A DNA stretch of 64,000 bases, from NCBI RefSeq assembly GCF_023149135.1, contig NZ_JAIWJX010000002.1:3720001-3784000 (forward strand), written 5' to 3'. Origin of the DNA: Fictibacillus marinisediminis. Lineage in GTDB: Bacteria > Bacillota > Bacilli > Bacillales > Fictibacillaceae. This document shows, piece after piece, positions 35,181-44,303 of this stretch (position 1 is its first letter; each line of letters starts with the position of its first letter). A model generated the notes under the pieces. It worked only from the letters and a program-made list of their open reading frames with translations. It searched no databases and was not told the origin of the DNA. Made by a program: the position numbers and the translations under genes.

Positions 35181-36746
35181 TTATTCCCACTTCATCAGCT
35201 GGGCGAGTGTGAGGAAGTCGTTTGCGGTTGTCGGTGTATAGTTGCGGAATTGGCCGGCGGTGACTCCTGAGATGCTGGGATCGAACTCAGCCAGTTCTAT
35301 CCAGTTTAACAGAGTCTTCGTATAGATAAAGCCAACCGGTGTGTTTCTGCCGCTTACATAATTAGCCACTTGATATGGTTTTACTGAAGGATCGACCATG
35401 AGCTTTGAAAAGGTATTGGCAAACCGCCGCATGTCCTCTTTCGTATAAAGCAATCCTTGCCTGTGCATCTCCAGAACGGAGGCGATATCGATCTGTCCGT
35501 GGCTCGTGTCTTCCAGTCCGTTGTTATCTGGTCTGTACCTCCAAATATACGCATTGCTTTTCGGCACATACTCCAGTTTGGTTTTAAATTGGAGGTGAAT
35601 GCTCATAGCCCGGTTTAAATATTGCTGATCCTTTGTGATGCTGTAGACATCGGCAAGCAGCTGGGCATAAGCAAGCGACATGTTGTAGGGCAGCACGGCT
35701 CCCGGCTTGCTCGACAGCTTTTCATAGGATGGGAAGTTGGGAGAATCCCGATACAGACCTAAGACAGGATCCCATGTGTTGCCAATAAAATAACTTTTCT
35801 CCCATTTAGGAATCATGTCACCTGTCAAAAACGCAAGATACTTATCCGCTTTTTGCTTGTACGCAGTTTGCAGCTCCGGCCTCTCACCTACTAATCTGAC
35901 AAACTCGGCCATCGGGATACCAACCATCGCATCATGTGCCAAATACGGCAGACTTGCGTTTAGCCTTATCTCATCCACATAAAGAAGCGCTTTATTGATG
36001 TTGTACTTTTCATGGCCAAGCCAGATTTCGAGGTCATGTCCGGCATCCGGCATCGTTACAAATTGCCGGTAATAGGTCCATTCCTTATTGTTGATGGTGA
36101 TTTTTGAAAGAATTCTTCTATCCGTTTTATCATAGATATACGCTTCCCCGTTCACTGCCCCGTTCGTCTTGCCGAAGAAATTGAAAAAGTATTTTGTGTT
36201 AGGCGCGTAATTTCCGATTTTCTGATATAGCTTTTGCCATGACTTGCCGTTGGACTTCAGCACCACACCGTATCGGCCATAAACCTTTCCATTGTATATA
36301 GCAGGGCTTTTATTTTTAAACGCAGTCATGCTGTTGGACTGGTACCTTCTCCAATTATTGGAGTCCGCCTGCTTCTGTTCGAGATCCATTTCAAACCCGC
36401 CGTTGCCGATAATGTTTGGCGAGTACACATGAGTCGTCCACCCCAGATAACCGTCCTGATCATCATCTCTACTGTTGGACAGCATAGTATCGAGATGGTT
36501 TGTAAACTTATCCAGCCACTTTGTTTCACCCGATTTCTTATACACTTCAATATAACTTCGCAGCAGATAGCTCTCCCCCCATCCAAGAGTTGAACTATCA
36601 GGAGAACGAAAATAAGCATTCCCTTTTTCATTCTCAAAAGCCGTATATTTTTCATACCATTCTCCTCGAAAAGCTTTCACTCTATCAGGAAACAAGAGAA
36701 AAAATATACATAAACACACCATTCCTATTGCCTGTTTTCTTACCAT
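35181..36746 (-). CDS. Secreted alpha-barrel-like protein with inserted carbohydrate-binding domain
   Basis: 521 residues from ATG 36746, which gives a clean signal peptide (MVRKQAIGMVCLCIFFLLF...VKA); a GTG at 36806 would add 20 residues before it and has no ribosome-binding site. Residues 30-110 and 290-end are helical repeats with aromatic and acidic residues as in (alpha/alpha)n-barrel glycoside hydrolases, lyases and epimerases (LGWGESYLLRSY, DTSHGQIDIASVLEMHRQG). Residues 130-270 form a beta-sandwich insert like a carbohydrate-binding module (NIIGNGGFEMD...LYVDEIRLN). It lies just downstream of the exopolysaccharide operon and points the same way, so it may cut or modify that polymer. 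No exact family assigned. Confidence 0.65.
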   Translation of the reverse strand: MVRKQAIGMVCLCIFFLLFPDRVKAFRGEWYEKYTAFENEKGNAYFRSPDSSTLGWGESYLLRSYIEVYKKSGETKWLDKFTNHLDTMLSNSRDDDQDGYLGWTTHVYSPNIIGNGGFEMDLEQKQADSNNWRRYQSNSMTAFKNKSPAIYNGKVYGRYGVVLKSNGKSWQKLYQKIGNYAPNTKYFFNFFGKTNGAVNGEAYIYDKTDRRILSKITINNKEWTYYRQFVTMPDAGHDLEIWLGHEKYNINKALLYVDEIRLNASLPYLAHDAMVGIPMAEFVRLVGERPELQTAYKQKADKYLAFLTGDMIPKWEKSYFIGNTWDPVLGLYRDSPNFPSYEKLSSKPGAVLPYNMSLAYAQLLADVYSITKDQQYLNRAMSIHLQFKTKLEYVPKSNAYIWRYRPDNNGLEDTSHGQIDIASVLEMHRQGLLYTKEDMRRFANTFSKLMVDPSVKPYQVANYVSGRNTPVGFIYTKTLLNWIELAEFDPSISGVTAGQFRNYTPTTANDFLTLAQLMKWE

Positions 36747-36835
36747 CCCAAAAAATCCCCTTTTGTTTCTGTGAAGTTGATGACTGTTATATCGGTCAAA
36801 TTTCACAAATCAAAAGGAGAAAAATTTTTATACTA

Positions 36836-36875
36836 AAAAAGCAGTCGGAAACGGCATCGTCTCCTCCTGCTTTTT
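36836..36875 (-). terminator. Probable terminator of the exopolysaccharide operon
   Basis: AAAAAGCAG / CTGCTTTTT stem with a loop of about 22 bases, followed by T residues on the minus strand, 12 bases after the aminotransferase stop. The large loop makes this only moderately certain. Confidence 0.5.
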
Positions 36876-36887
36876 GCATACTGCATT

Positions 36888-38036
36888 TTATACCGGCTGC
36901 TTCACCAGTTTACTGAAGGTATTCAATATTATTTCCTGCTGCTCTAATGTTAAATTCGAACCGGACGGCAAACAAAGCCCGTTTAAGAACAGCTCATCCG
37001 ATACGCTTACCTGTTCTTCGTGAGGATAATATTTGTTTCTTTTGAACAGCGGCTGAAGGTGAAGCGGTTTCCATACCGGACGGCTTTCAATGTTTTCATT
37101 TGCCAGTGCACTGATCACTTCTGCTGATGAAACACCCGTCTGATCGGGGTTGAGGGTTAAGGTCGTCAGCCACCTCGTATGTAATCCATAATCTGCTTCC
37201 GGCATGAAATCTATCCCATCGAAACGGTGCAAGGCCTCGTAATAACATTGAAACCTTTCCCGCCTGGCATTGACTCTGTCGGATAGCAGTTCAAGCTGGG
37301 CGCGGCCGACCCCTGCCAGAATATTGCTTAACCGGTAGTTGAAACCCAAAACACTGTGCTCATAATGAACAGCCTGATCTCTCGCCTGCGTCGCAAGAAA
37401 CTTCGCACGCTCAATCCTCTCAGGATCGTTGGAAACAAGCATACCCCCGCCGGATGAGGTGATGATTTTATTGCCGTTAAACGAGAAGATACCAAACGTC
37501 CCCAATGTCCCGCTCTTTTTATGTTTATAATGCGCACCAAGAGACTCAGCAGCATCCTCAATAACAGGGACGTTATAATGGCTGCAGATTTCAAGGATGG
37601 GATCATAGTCCGCACTCTGTCCGTAGAGATTGACGACGATGACGGCTTTAGGCAGCTTCCTTTCGCGAATGGCATCTTGAAACGCACGTTGAAGCGCCAG
37701 CGGAGACATGTTCCATGAATCAGGTTCAGAATCAATAAAAACAGGCTCTGCTTTTTCATAAAGTACCGGATTAGCACTGGCAATGAACGTCAAGGAGGAG
37801 CAAAAAACCGTGTCCCCCTGCTGGATGTTTAACAGTTTAAGGGCAAGGTGAATGGCTGCTGTTCCTGAGCTGGTCGCCAGTGCAGCCCCGGCACCAGTTA
37901 CTCCGCACATTTCTTTTTCAAAAGCATCGACATTCGGTCCTAGCGGAGCGATCCAATTCGTCTCAAAGGCCTCATTAATATACGTCTGTTCATTGCCGCT
38001 CATATGCGGAGGTGAAAGGAATATACGTTGTTTCAT
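36888..38036 (-). CDS. UDP-4-keto sugar aminotransferase (PglE/EpsN-like)
   Basis: 382 residues, DegT/DnrJ/EryC1 family. The PLP lysine lies in FGIFSFNGNKIITSSGGG (near 180), with IEDAAESLGA upstream and GFNYRLSNI downstream, all usual in sugar aminotransferases. It should aminate UDP-4-keto-6-deoxy-GlcNAc made by the dehydratase of the same operon. The ATG at 38036 is preferred over an in-frame GTG three codons upstream because all homologs begin near the (K)RIFLSPPH segment. Last gene of the operon; 17 bases from the acetyltransferase. Confidence 0.88.
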   Translation of the reverse strand: MKQRIFLSPPHMSGNEQTYINEAFETNWIAPLGPNVDAFEKEMCGVTGAGAALATSSGTAAIHLALKLLNIQQGDTVFCSSLTFIASANPVLYEKAEPVFIDSEPDSWNMSPLALQRAFQDAIRERKLPKAVIVVNLYGQSADYDPILEICSHYNVPVIEDAAESLGAHYKHKKSGTLGTFGIFSFNGNKIITSSGGGMLVSNDPERIERAKFLATQARDQAVHYEHSVLGFNYRLSNILAGVGRAQLELLSDRVNARRERFQCYYEALHRFDGIDFMPEADYGLHTRWLTTLTLNPDQTGVSSAEVISALANENIESRPVWKPLHLQPLFKRNKYYPHEEQVSVSDELFLNGLCLPSGSNLTLEQQEIILNTFSKLVKQPV

Positions 38037-38052
38037 AAGAGTCACCAGCTTT

Positions 38053-38697
38053 CTAAAGGGATTTGATGTGTTTCATGGGTGATGCCGGAACACCTATGGC
38101 TGTACAGCAGGGAGGAATATCCCTGATTACGACGGCTCCTGCTCCTACCGTTGACCACTCTCCTGCCGATACAGACGGGATCATCTTTGCCCCAATGCCA
38201 ATACTGGCTCCTTCTAACACCGTGACATTTCCCGCAAGGATGGCTCCAGGGGAAAGATGCACATAAGAGTAAAGGATACAATCATGTTCCACCACAGCAT
38301 TCGTGTTAATGATGCAGTGCGTGTGTATGGAGGCAGACGAATTTACAATCGCCCCAGGCATGACAACCGTTCCGGGCAAAAGATTTACATTTGAGCCAAT
38401 AATTGCAGAGGGATGAACGAGAACAGCATACTTCACATCATAGATCCCCAGCTGTTCAGCGACCGCCTTCCTTATCCGGTTGGAACCAATCGCAATCACA
38501 AAATAGACCTGGCTGCCGAAACGCTCCAAGATTCTGTCGACCGTGTGGATAGGTCCTGAAAATCTCTCATCCTTCTCTATGAAAGAAGCGTACTTATCAT
38601 CCAGTGTCCCAATCCATTCATACTCATTGCCTGCAAGGACAATATCCCTGACTACCTTGCTGTGGCCGCCGTCTCCGATTACAACGAGCTTTTTCAT
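38053..38697 (-). CDS. Sugar O/N-acetyltransferase (PglD/EpsM-like)
   Basis: 214 residues. N-terminal Rossmann-like part ([18 protein letters not shown], about 1-80) followed by a left-handed beta-helix of hexapeptide repeats ([34 protein letters not shown]...), with the catalytic His in VEHDC. This is the PglD architecture, which N-acetylates the C4 amine of UDP-4-amino sugars with acetyl-CoA. Its start overlaps the sugar transferase stop by four bases. Confidence 0.88.
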   Translation of the reverse strand: MKKLVVIGDGGHSKVVRDIVLAGNEYEWIGTLDDKYASFIEKDERFSGPIHTVDRILERFGSQVYFVIAIGSNRIRKAVAEQLGIYDVKYAVLVHPSAIIGSNVNLLPGTVVMPGAIVNSSASIHTHCIINTNAVVEHDCILYSYVHLSPGAILAGNVTVLEGASIGIGAKMIPSVSAGEWSTVGAGAVVIRDIPPCCTAIGVPASPMKHIKSL

Positions 38698-39284
38698 AGC
38701 GATCCCCTGAACTTCTGAACGGTAGCCTGGCCTTGCTGGCTGATTCCCTCAGACTTCACAACCTTTGCAAAGGTAAGAAAGATGATCTTCAAATCAAGCC
38801 AGAACGAGCGATGATCAACATACCAGACGTCCAAGATAAATTTCTCCTCCCACGAAATGGCATTCCTTCCGTTCACTTGCGCCCAGCCCGTAATTCCCGG
38901 CTTTACGTTCTGCCTTCTTGCCTGTTCAGCTGTATACAACGGCAAATATTCCATTAATAACGGCCTCGGCCCCACCAGACTGATATCCCCTTTTAACACG
39001 TTAAACAGCTGAGGAATCTCGTCGATGCTCAGTGCTCTCAGTCTTTTTCCAAAAGAGGTCAGGCGGACAGCGTCCGGCAGCAATTCACCGTATTCGTCCC
39101 GATCATCGGACATGGTTCGGAATTTATACAGAGTAAAAGGCTTTCCGTGCAGTCCTGGCCTTTCTTGTTTAAAAAACACGGGAGAGCCAAGCATTTTCCG
39201 AATCCATACATAAAAGATTCCGATAAAAGGAAGAAGAACAAGAAGAGCAACGAAGGATACAGCCACATCAAACAGCCTCTTCAT
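38694..39284 (-). CDS. Priming sugar transferase (PglC/EpsL-like)
   Basis: 196 residues, the short monotopic type of bacterial phosphoglycosyl transferase. An N-terminal re-entrant helix ([25 protein letters not shown]), then [20 protein letters not shown] with the catalytic Asp-Glu region, [23 protein letters not shown] and [11 protein letters not shown]. It moves the phospho-sugar, probably diacetylbacillosamine phosphate, from UDP onto undecaprenyl phosphate to start each repeat unit. It overlaps its neighbours at both ends (17 and 4 bases). Confidence 0.9.
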   Translation of the reverse strand: MKRLFDVAVSFVALLVLLPFIGIFYVWIRKMLGSPVFFKQERPGLHGKPFTLYKFRTMSDDRDEYGELLPDAVRLTSFGKRLRALSIDEIPQLFNVLKGDISLVGPRPLLMEYLPLYTAEQARRQNVKPGITGWAQVNGRNAISWEEKFILDVWYVDHRSFWLDLKIIFLTFAKVVKSEGISQQGQATVQKFRGSL

Positions 39285-40467
39285 TTACCAAACCCTCCTT
39301 TACCACATCTTCAAAAACGCCGAGCAGCTCGTTTGCGAGTTTTTTAGAATCAAAGGAATGAACAGCGAGCTGCTTCGCCCGTTCGCCATATTTTTTTTGC
39401 ATCGTTTCATTGCTTTGCATCACTTTAATAAACTGAAAGCTCTCTTCATAGCTTCCGTACGGAAATCCCTTTCCTGCTCCATGCTGCTCCAGAAGCCTTT
39501 TCTGCCAGCCTTCATAGTTGAGCAGGATCGGTTTTCCTGCAGCCAGAAAATCAAAAAACTTATTGGCGCTGTTGTCTTCCAGTATTTTAAAGCCCGTCAC
39601 GGTCATAATGCCCAAACCGCTGTACTTCACGAGCTTTAGCACATCTTCTTTCGGCATGTTATCCCAGATAAGCACATTGTCCAAGTGAAGCGTTTCTTTT
39701 ACCGACTTCAGCTTCTCTTTCTCTTTGCCTTCCCCGATCAGTACATACAGGATGTCGGGATCGGGAAATCGAAGAGCCAGTTCCAGAATGAAGTCGAGGC
39801 CGTTTACGAATCCCATCGTGCCAGGGTGGATGCAGAGAAACTTCCCTGTTAATTCGGGATACTTTGCTTCCATCTCTTTACGGTCCGCCACGATCCTGTC
39901 TGTCAGCTGATTGTTTGCGAGATTGGTAATCACTTTCAGCTTTTCTTCGGGTACTCCTTTTCCCAGCAGGTTCTCTTTCATTCCCGTTGAGAGGACAATA
40001 ATAAAATCCGCGTGCTTGTAGATGACATGTTCAAGCCGCTTTAACAGCAGGATCACAGGTTTGGATTTAATAAATCCGAGCTGGATCGGGATATCAGGCC
40101 AAACGTCCCTGACTTCAAAAACAAATTTTTGCCGTTTGACCTTCGCAATAAAAAGTCCGGTGACCCCCACCGTCAGCGGGGTGGATGTGGCAAAAACAAT
40201 ATCGGAGTCCTTCTCCCGCAAACCGATCCAGATGCTTTTCAGCATGAAATGCAAAAAAGCCATGATGCGCTGTACGAAACTGAAGCTGTTCTTATACTTT
40301 GTTTTTGTCGACTTGACGGTAAAGCCGCAGCCATGGTCTGCCTCGGCATCGGTTCCCGTCACGATCGTCACCTCATGCCCCTTTTCTGACAGGTGTTTCG
40401 CAAATTCATACGACCTGGTGCCTCCGGAATGGACAGAAAAATATTGATGGATATAGGTGATCTTCAA
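39268..40467 (-). CDS. Glycosyltransferase family 4
   Basis: 399 residues. GT-B fold with an N-terminal acceptor domain starting [27 protein letters not shown] and a C-terminal domain with [17 protein letters not shown] and the nucleotide-sugar-binding E-x7-E-like segment near [19 protein letters not shown]. Resembles WbuB/EpsD-type fucosaminyl or GlcNAc transferases. It adds one sugar to the lipid-linked unit at the inner face of the membrane. Donor unknown. Its start directly adjoins the stop of the preceding glycosyltransferase gene. Confidence 0.88.
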   Translation of the reverse strand: MKITYIHQYFSVHSGGTRSYEFAKHLSEKGHEVTIVTGTDAEADHGCGFTVKSTKTKYKNSFSFVQRIMAFLHFMLKSIWIGLREKDSDIVFATSTPLTVGVTGLFIAKVKRQKFVFEVRDVWPDIPIQLGFIKSKPVILLLKRLEHVIYKHADFIIVLSTGMKENLLGKGVPEEKLKVITNLANNQLTDRIVADRKEMEAKYPELTGKFLCIHPGTMGFVNGLDFILELALRFPDPDILYVLIGEGKEKEKLKSVKETLHLDNVLIWDNMPKEDVLKLVKYSGLGIMTVTGFKILEDNSANKFFDFLAAGKPILLNYEGWQKRLLEQHGAGKGFPYGSYEESFQFIKVMQSNETMQKKYGERAKQLAVHSFDSKKLANELLGVFEDVVKEGLVNEEAV

Positions 40468-41613
40468 TCAGACCACCTCTTCTTCTAGCACTGGTACGGC
40501 CCTGCTCCCCAACTGCTCATACAAAGCGATCAGCTTTCGGCTTTCCTTTTCCCAGTTAAACTGCTGTTCAACAGCCTTCCTTCCGTTTCGGCCCATCGCT
40601 AGCGCTTCATCAGGATTAGAAAGCATCCAGGCAATGGCGTTCTTGACATCATTCACATCCAGCGGATTCACGCACAGGCCGCATCTGCTCGTGTAGACGA
40701 TGTCTTCCCATAGTTCAAAATCCGAGACGATGACCGGCAGGCCGGCTGACATGTATTCAAAAAGCTTCACAGGATAGGCCACTTTATACCGCGGTTCGGG
40801 ATGGATCAGGACCATGCCAAGACTGGATTTTGCAAGGGTATCCTTCACCTGTTCCCGCTGCAGCACGCCCATATAATTCGTATGCTTCCAGCCCGGCAGT
40901 TTCCTCATCTCGTGCAGCAGGGTTTCCGGAAAAAATTTGCCGCCAAGCTCCAGCGTTACCCGCTGTTCCTTGTTAACCTCATTTATGGCCTCGATCATTT
41001 CTTTAATCCCCCTGGCAGCTGTAATCGAACCGACATAGACGATCGAATGATCAGAATCTGTTTTTCGCTCTCCTCGTTCAGCCAGTTCGTTCATGATCGG
41101 AAAGTTTTGAACAGTGACCGTATTCTCGTTATAGGTTTTGAATCGATCCGTAATCGCAGGCGTGGCTGTGATCACGGCATCAAACCGCTTGGAACAAAAC
41201 TTTTCCACAGCTTTCACCATAAAATGAAGCGGCCTTTTTATGGGCTTCGGGATCCAATGCTTCGATAAGATCTGCTCTGGTACATCCTCATGTACATCAT
41301 AGATCACCGCTTTGCCGGCCCCTTTCAGGAGAAGGCCGGACAGCAGAAGCTCCGGATCATGAAAGTGGTAGACATCCGAATCGAGCGCCTTGCATTTCTT
41401 GTAAACCTGATACGTCGTGGACAGCATGCGGAGCAGCCGGTTCTTTGCTTTTGCATTGATACCGATGACGTTTACCCCATTTTTTTGATAGCTTTCTGCA
41501 GAAGGAACCACATAGGAAACCTCATAATGCTCCGCGAGCGAGCTGCATTCCTTTATAAAAATTCTTGTGTCATTCTCAGGATGAACCGAGGTAAAATGGG
41601 TCACTTTCATCAT
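40468..41613 (-). CDS. Glycosyltransferase family 4
   Basis: 381 residues from ATG 41613, chosen because GGAGGGTGATC precedes it; an in-frame GTG/ATG at 41634 would start upstream of that site. GT-B fold: N-terminal VTHFTSVHPENDTRIFIKECSSLA (the usual 'D.RIf.Ke..sL' pattern) and a C-terminal VYVGSITAARGIKEMIEAI and YPVKLFEYMSAGLPVIVSDF donor site. One of only two elongating transferases in the operon. Donor unknown. Confidence 0.88.
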   Translation of the reverse strand: MMKVTHFTSVHPENDTRIFIKECSSLAEHYEVSYVVPSAESYQKNGVNVIGINAKAKNRLLRMLSTTYQVYKKCKALDSDVYHFHDPELLLSGLLLKGAGKAVIYDVHEDVPEQILSKHWIPKPIKRPLHFMVKAVEKFCSKRFDAVITATPAITDRFKTYNENTVTVQNFPIMNELAERGERKTDSDHSIVYVGSITAARGIKEMIEAINEVNKEQRVTLELGGKFFPETLLHEMRKLPGWKHTNYMGVLQREQVKDTLAKSSLGMVLIHPEPRYKVAYPVKLFEYMSAGLPVIVSDFELWEDIVYTSRCGLCVNPLDVNDVKNAIAWMLSNPDEALAMGRNGRKAVEQQFNWEKESRKLIALYEQLGSRAVPVLEEEVV

Positions 41614-41645
41614 GTTGATCACCCTCCGTTTCATAATTCATGTTC

Positions 41646-42974
41646 TTACGCAGATTTATCCCATTGCCTGTTCTCCAGGGGGCCGGCAGACAAAATGGTC
41701 TCTGTTTCTCTTTTTCCAGGAATAAGGTAGGCGATCACCAAAGCCAAGCCCAATCCGTGCGTTAATAAACCGGTCAGCAGCGCCGTATTGGTCAATGAAA
41801 AAGCCGGGATCCCAATCAGCAGGCATGCCACCCGCAGATCCTTATGCTCGGAAACACTGTCATACAGCAGCAGGATGAACCCAAGCAATAAGGGGAAAAT
41901 GAACAGTCCCCAAAACCCGAAGTTCGCGAAGCCGTCTGCCCAGATGTTAGCGTTCGCCGACATCTCCTGGCTGTGAAAATAGTAAGAGCCGATCAGATAT
42001 GGCGGGTTCAGGCTGTATGGATAATCGATAAACGATTTAAAGATGCTGTGCGCCAGATGCACCTGCTCATGGGAAGAAAAGAAATCATAATACAGACCGG
42101 TCAGAAATCCAGGAGTGATCAAAATTCGACGGACAAAAAGTGAAGAAAAAATGAGAGAGCCGAAACCGGCTTTCGCGATCCAGCCGATGATGATCAGCCC
42201 CATTGCCCCTGCCATCGTAAAGTACCCAAACCGCTTGCCATGCTTGTACATGGCCATCAGGATGGCAATGATGAGGGCGCCCGAAAAGAACACACTTTTA
42301 TAGCCAGTGATGGAAAAGATGGCTCCCTGTCCCAATAGTGCGGCAGCGGTCATCCACAGCTTCTTCTTTTTCAGTCCATACCCGAGAATTAACGGATTGA
42401 GCACGTTGGCCTGCCAGGAGATCAGATAGGCGGCCAGCCCCGAGCTTTGCTGAGCTGCTTCCTTGTAATCCGAACGCACATCATAAACGTTCAAGAGTGA
42501 AACAAAGCTCAAGGACATGCCAAACGCTTTAAAAATGAATACATAGGAGATGAGACTCAGCGAGAAAATGAATCCCCAGAAGCAGGCTGCCGGCATTTTT
42601 ACAGATGAAATGGACAGCAAAGGCACCTTATAAATGAGGCCAAGCATGCCGAACGATAGGAAAAGGCTGGCGTGAAACCATAAAATTTGCTCAAGAGGCA
42701 AAGGCAGGGTATGAACCGTTACGAGAATGGCAGGTACATATACCATCACAAACAGCAGCCAGTAAACGACCTGCGATGGCCTCGTGATTTTGACAGGCAT
42801 CCAAAGTGCTGGGACGACCGCAAACGTGTAGGCAAATAGCAGCTGCGTCATGCTGACCGGCAGATACACATAGCCCATGTACGAAAAATTGACCGAGATG
42901 ACATGGCTGTAGATTAACTGTAGCACCACACCGTAAAGCAGTGTCAGCGTGAGGATATTCAGCTTTTTCATCAT
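41646..42974 (-). CDS. Polysaccharide polymerase (Wzy/EpsG-like)
   Basis: 442 residues with about 12 predicted membrane helices and a large outer loop with GFLTGLYYDFFSSHEQVHLAHS and NPPYLIGSYYFHS. Such proteins are poorly conserved; the assignment rests on the topology and its place between the flippase and the glycosyltransferases. It would join lipid-linked repeat units into the polymer. Starts six bases after the flippase stop. Confidence 0.75.
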   Translation of the reverse strand: MMKKLNILTLTLLYGVVLQLIYSHVISVNFSYMGYVYLPVSMTQLLFAYTFAVVPALWMPVKITRPSQVVYWLLFVMVYVPAILVTVHTLPLPLEQILWFHASLFLSFGMLGLIYKVPLLSISSVKMPAACFWGFIFSLSLISYVFIFKAFGMSLSFVSLLNVYDVRSDYKEAAQQSSGLAAYLISWQANVLNPLILGYGLKKKKLWMTAAALLGQGAIFSITGYKSVFFSGALIIAILMAMYKHGKRFGYFTMAGAMGLIIIGWIAKAGFGSLIFSSLFVRRILITPGFLTGLYYDFFSSHEQVHLAHSIFKSFIDYPYSLNPPYLIGSYYFHSQEMSANANIWADGFANFGFWGLFIFPLLLGFILLLYDSVSEHKDLRVACLLIGIPAFSLTNTALLTGLLTHGLGLALVIAYLIPGKRETETILSAGPLENRQWDKSA

Positions 42975-42979
42975 ATTGA

Positions 42980-44290
42980 TCAGCTCCCTGCTCTATCCAT
43001 TTGCTTAATCGCGGCGACCGTTAGCAGATAATGCGCCGCATACATCGCAAACATGAACATTCCATAGATCATGACTGCCGTCCCTGCTGACATCCCCATA
43101 TCTTTGACGACCATAAAAATAGCCAGAATAATGACGACTCTCCCCAGGTCCCAATAAAACTGCCAGCTTTGTTTCTCGATGATATACAGTGTCTGGGACA
43201 AGGGAACGACGACAAAGTGCCCCAGAAACATGAGAGACAGCGATTGAACATAGAGCCCCGCTTCTCTCCACTCAGTGCCAAAAAACAGGCTGAACAAATA
43301 GGGCGAACCGACAAACAGAACAGCGATTGGCAGCACTCCGATAAGAAATAACTTAACCGCTGTTTTTTGGTACAGGTCCATTATCCCCTCATTCTTCTTC
43401 AGACGGTCGGAGGCTTCACCAAAATACACCTGTGAAACCGATTTTCCGATCAGCAGCATTGGCATTCCGATCACTCTCTGGCCAAGCGCAAACCAGCCTC
43501 CCGCCGCCGCTCCAAAAAAGGAAATGATCAAAAGCGGCGCCAACTGCTGTCCGATCCCGTTCAATAAAGCCGACCAGCTTGAAATGAGAGGAAACGATCT
43601 GTATCGTTTGGCTGACTCTATGATGCTTTTAACCGTAATCTCCTTTAGAACCTTTGAATCTTCCTTCAATAAAGACAGACTCAGCCTGCCGCTGCCCATC
43701 ACTCTTCCGGCCGCATCCCCAAGCAGAAGACCGGACGGCCGAAACATGAGAAGACCGAAAACAACCTGTATAGCAATCTGTCCGAAGCTTTGCGTCACTT
43801 TTGTTCTCGCAATATCTTTAAAGGCGCCTTTACGCACCGCCCAATAATTCAGCGACTGGTAGATGCCGACTCCCAAAAAGCTGAGCAGCAGAAGCCACAA
43901 ATAATCGATAAGACTTTGGAATGTTTGAAATTTCTCAAGCTCATGTTGAAATAGAAAGAAGATGACTGCCATGACACCTCCCATAAAGAAGGTGATCATC
44001 ATCGATAAAACGAGCAGACTGGCTGCGGTACGGTCGCTTTTGGGCAAAGGGATCGTCATCTCATATCTCCAAGAAGCAATAACAGCGGCTATGGAAAGTA
44101 CAGAAACGTAGGTTTGAAGCAGTCCAAAATCCGCTGGTGTATACAGTCTTGTCAGGACCGGGGAACAAAGAGCAAGCAGCCCTTGAGCAAAGGCGGTCCC
44201 TCCCGCCAAAACAAGAATGTTTTTTAAGAACCGGCTTTTTACATTTGTGTTTCCAAGTTTTTTTAATGGTTGTACTACCTTCGCGATCAA
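42980..44290 (-). CDS. Repeat-unit flippase (Wzx/EpsK-like, MOP superfamily)
   Basis: 436 residues with about 12-14 membrane helices. The N-terminal pattern FLKNILVLAGGTAFAQGLLALCSPVLTRLYTPADFGLLQTY is characteristic of polysaccharide-type Wzx transporters. It moves undecaprenyl-linked repeat units across the membrane. Downstream of the dehydratase by 14 bases in the same operon. Confidence 0.88.
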   Translation of the reverse strand: MIAKVVQPLKKLGNTNVKSRFLKNILVLAGGTAFAQGLLALCSPVLTRLYTPADFGLLQTYVSVLSIAAVIASWRYEMTIPLPKSDRTAASLLVLSMMITFFMGGVMAVIFFLFQHELEKFQTFQSLIDYLWLLLLSFLGVGIYQSLNYWAVRKGAFKDIARTKVTQSFGQIAIQVVFGLLMFRPSGLLLGDAAGRVMGSGRLSLSLLKEDSKVLKEITVKSIIESAKRYRSFPLISSWSALLNGIGQQLAPLLIISFFGAAAGGWFALGQRVIGMPMLLIGKSVSQVYFGEASDRLKKNEGIMDLYQKTAVKLFLIGVLPIAVLFVGSPYLFSLFFGTEWREAGLYVQSLSLMFLGHFVVVPLSQTLYIIEKQSWQFYWDLGRVVIILAIFMVVKDMGMSAGTAVMIYGMFMFAMYAAHYLLTVAAIKQMDRAGS

Positions 44291-44303
44291 AGCAGGCCCC
44301 CTT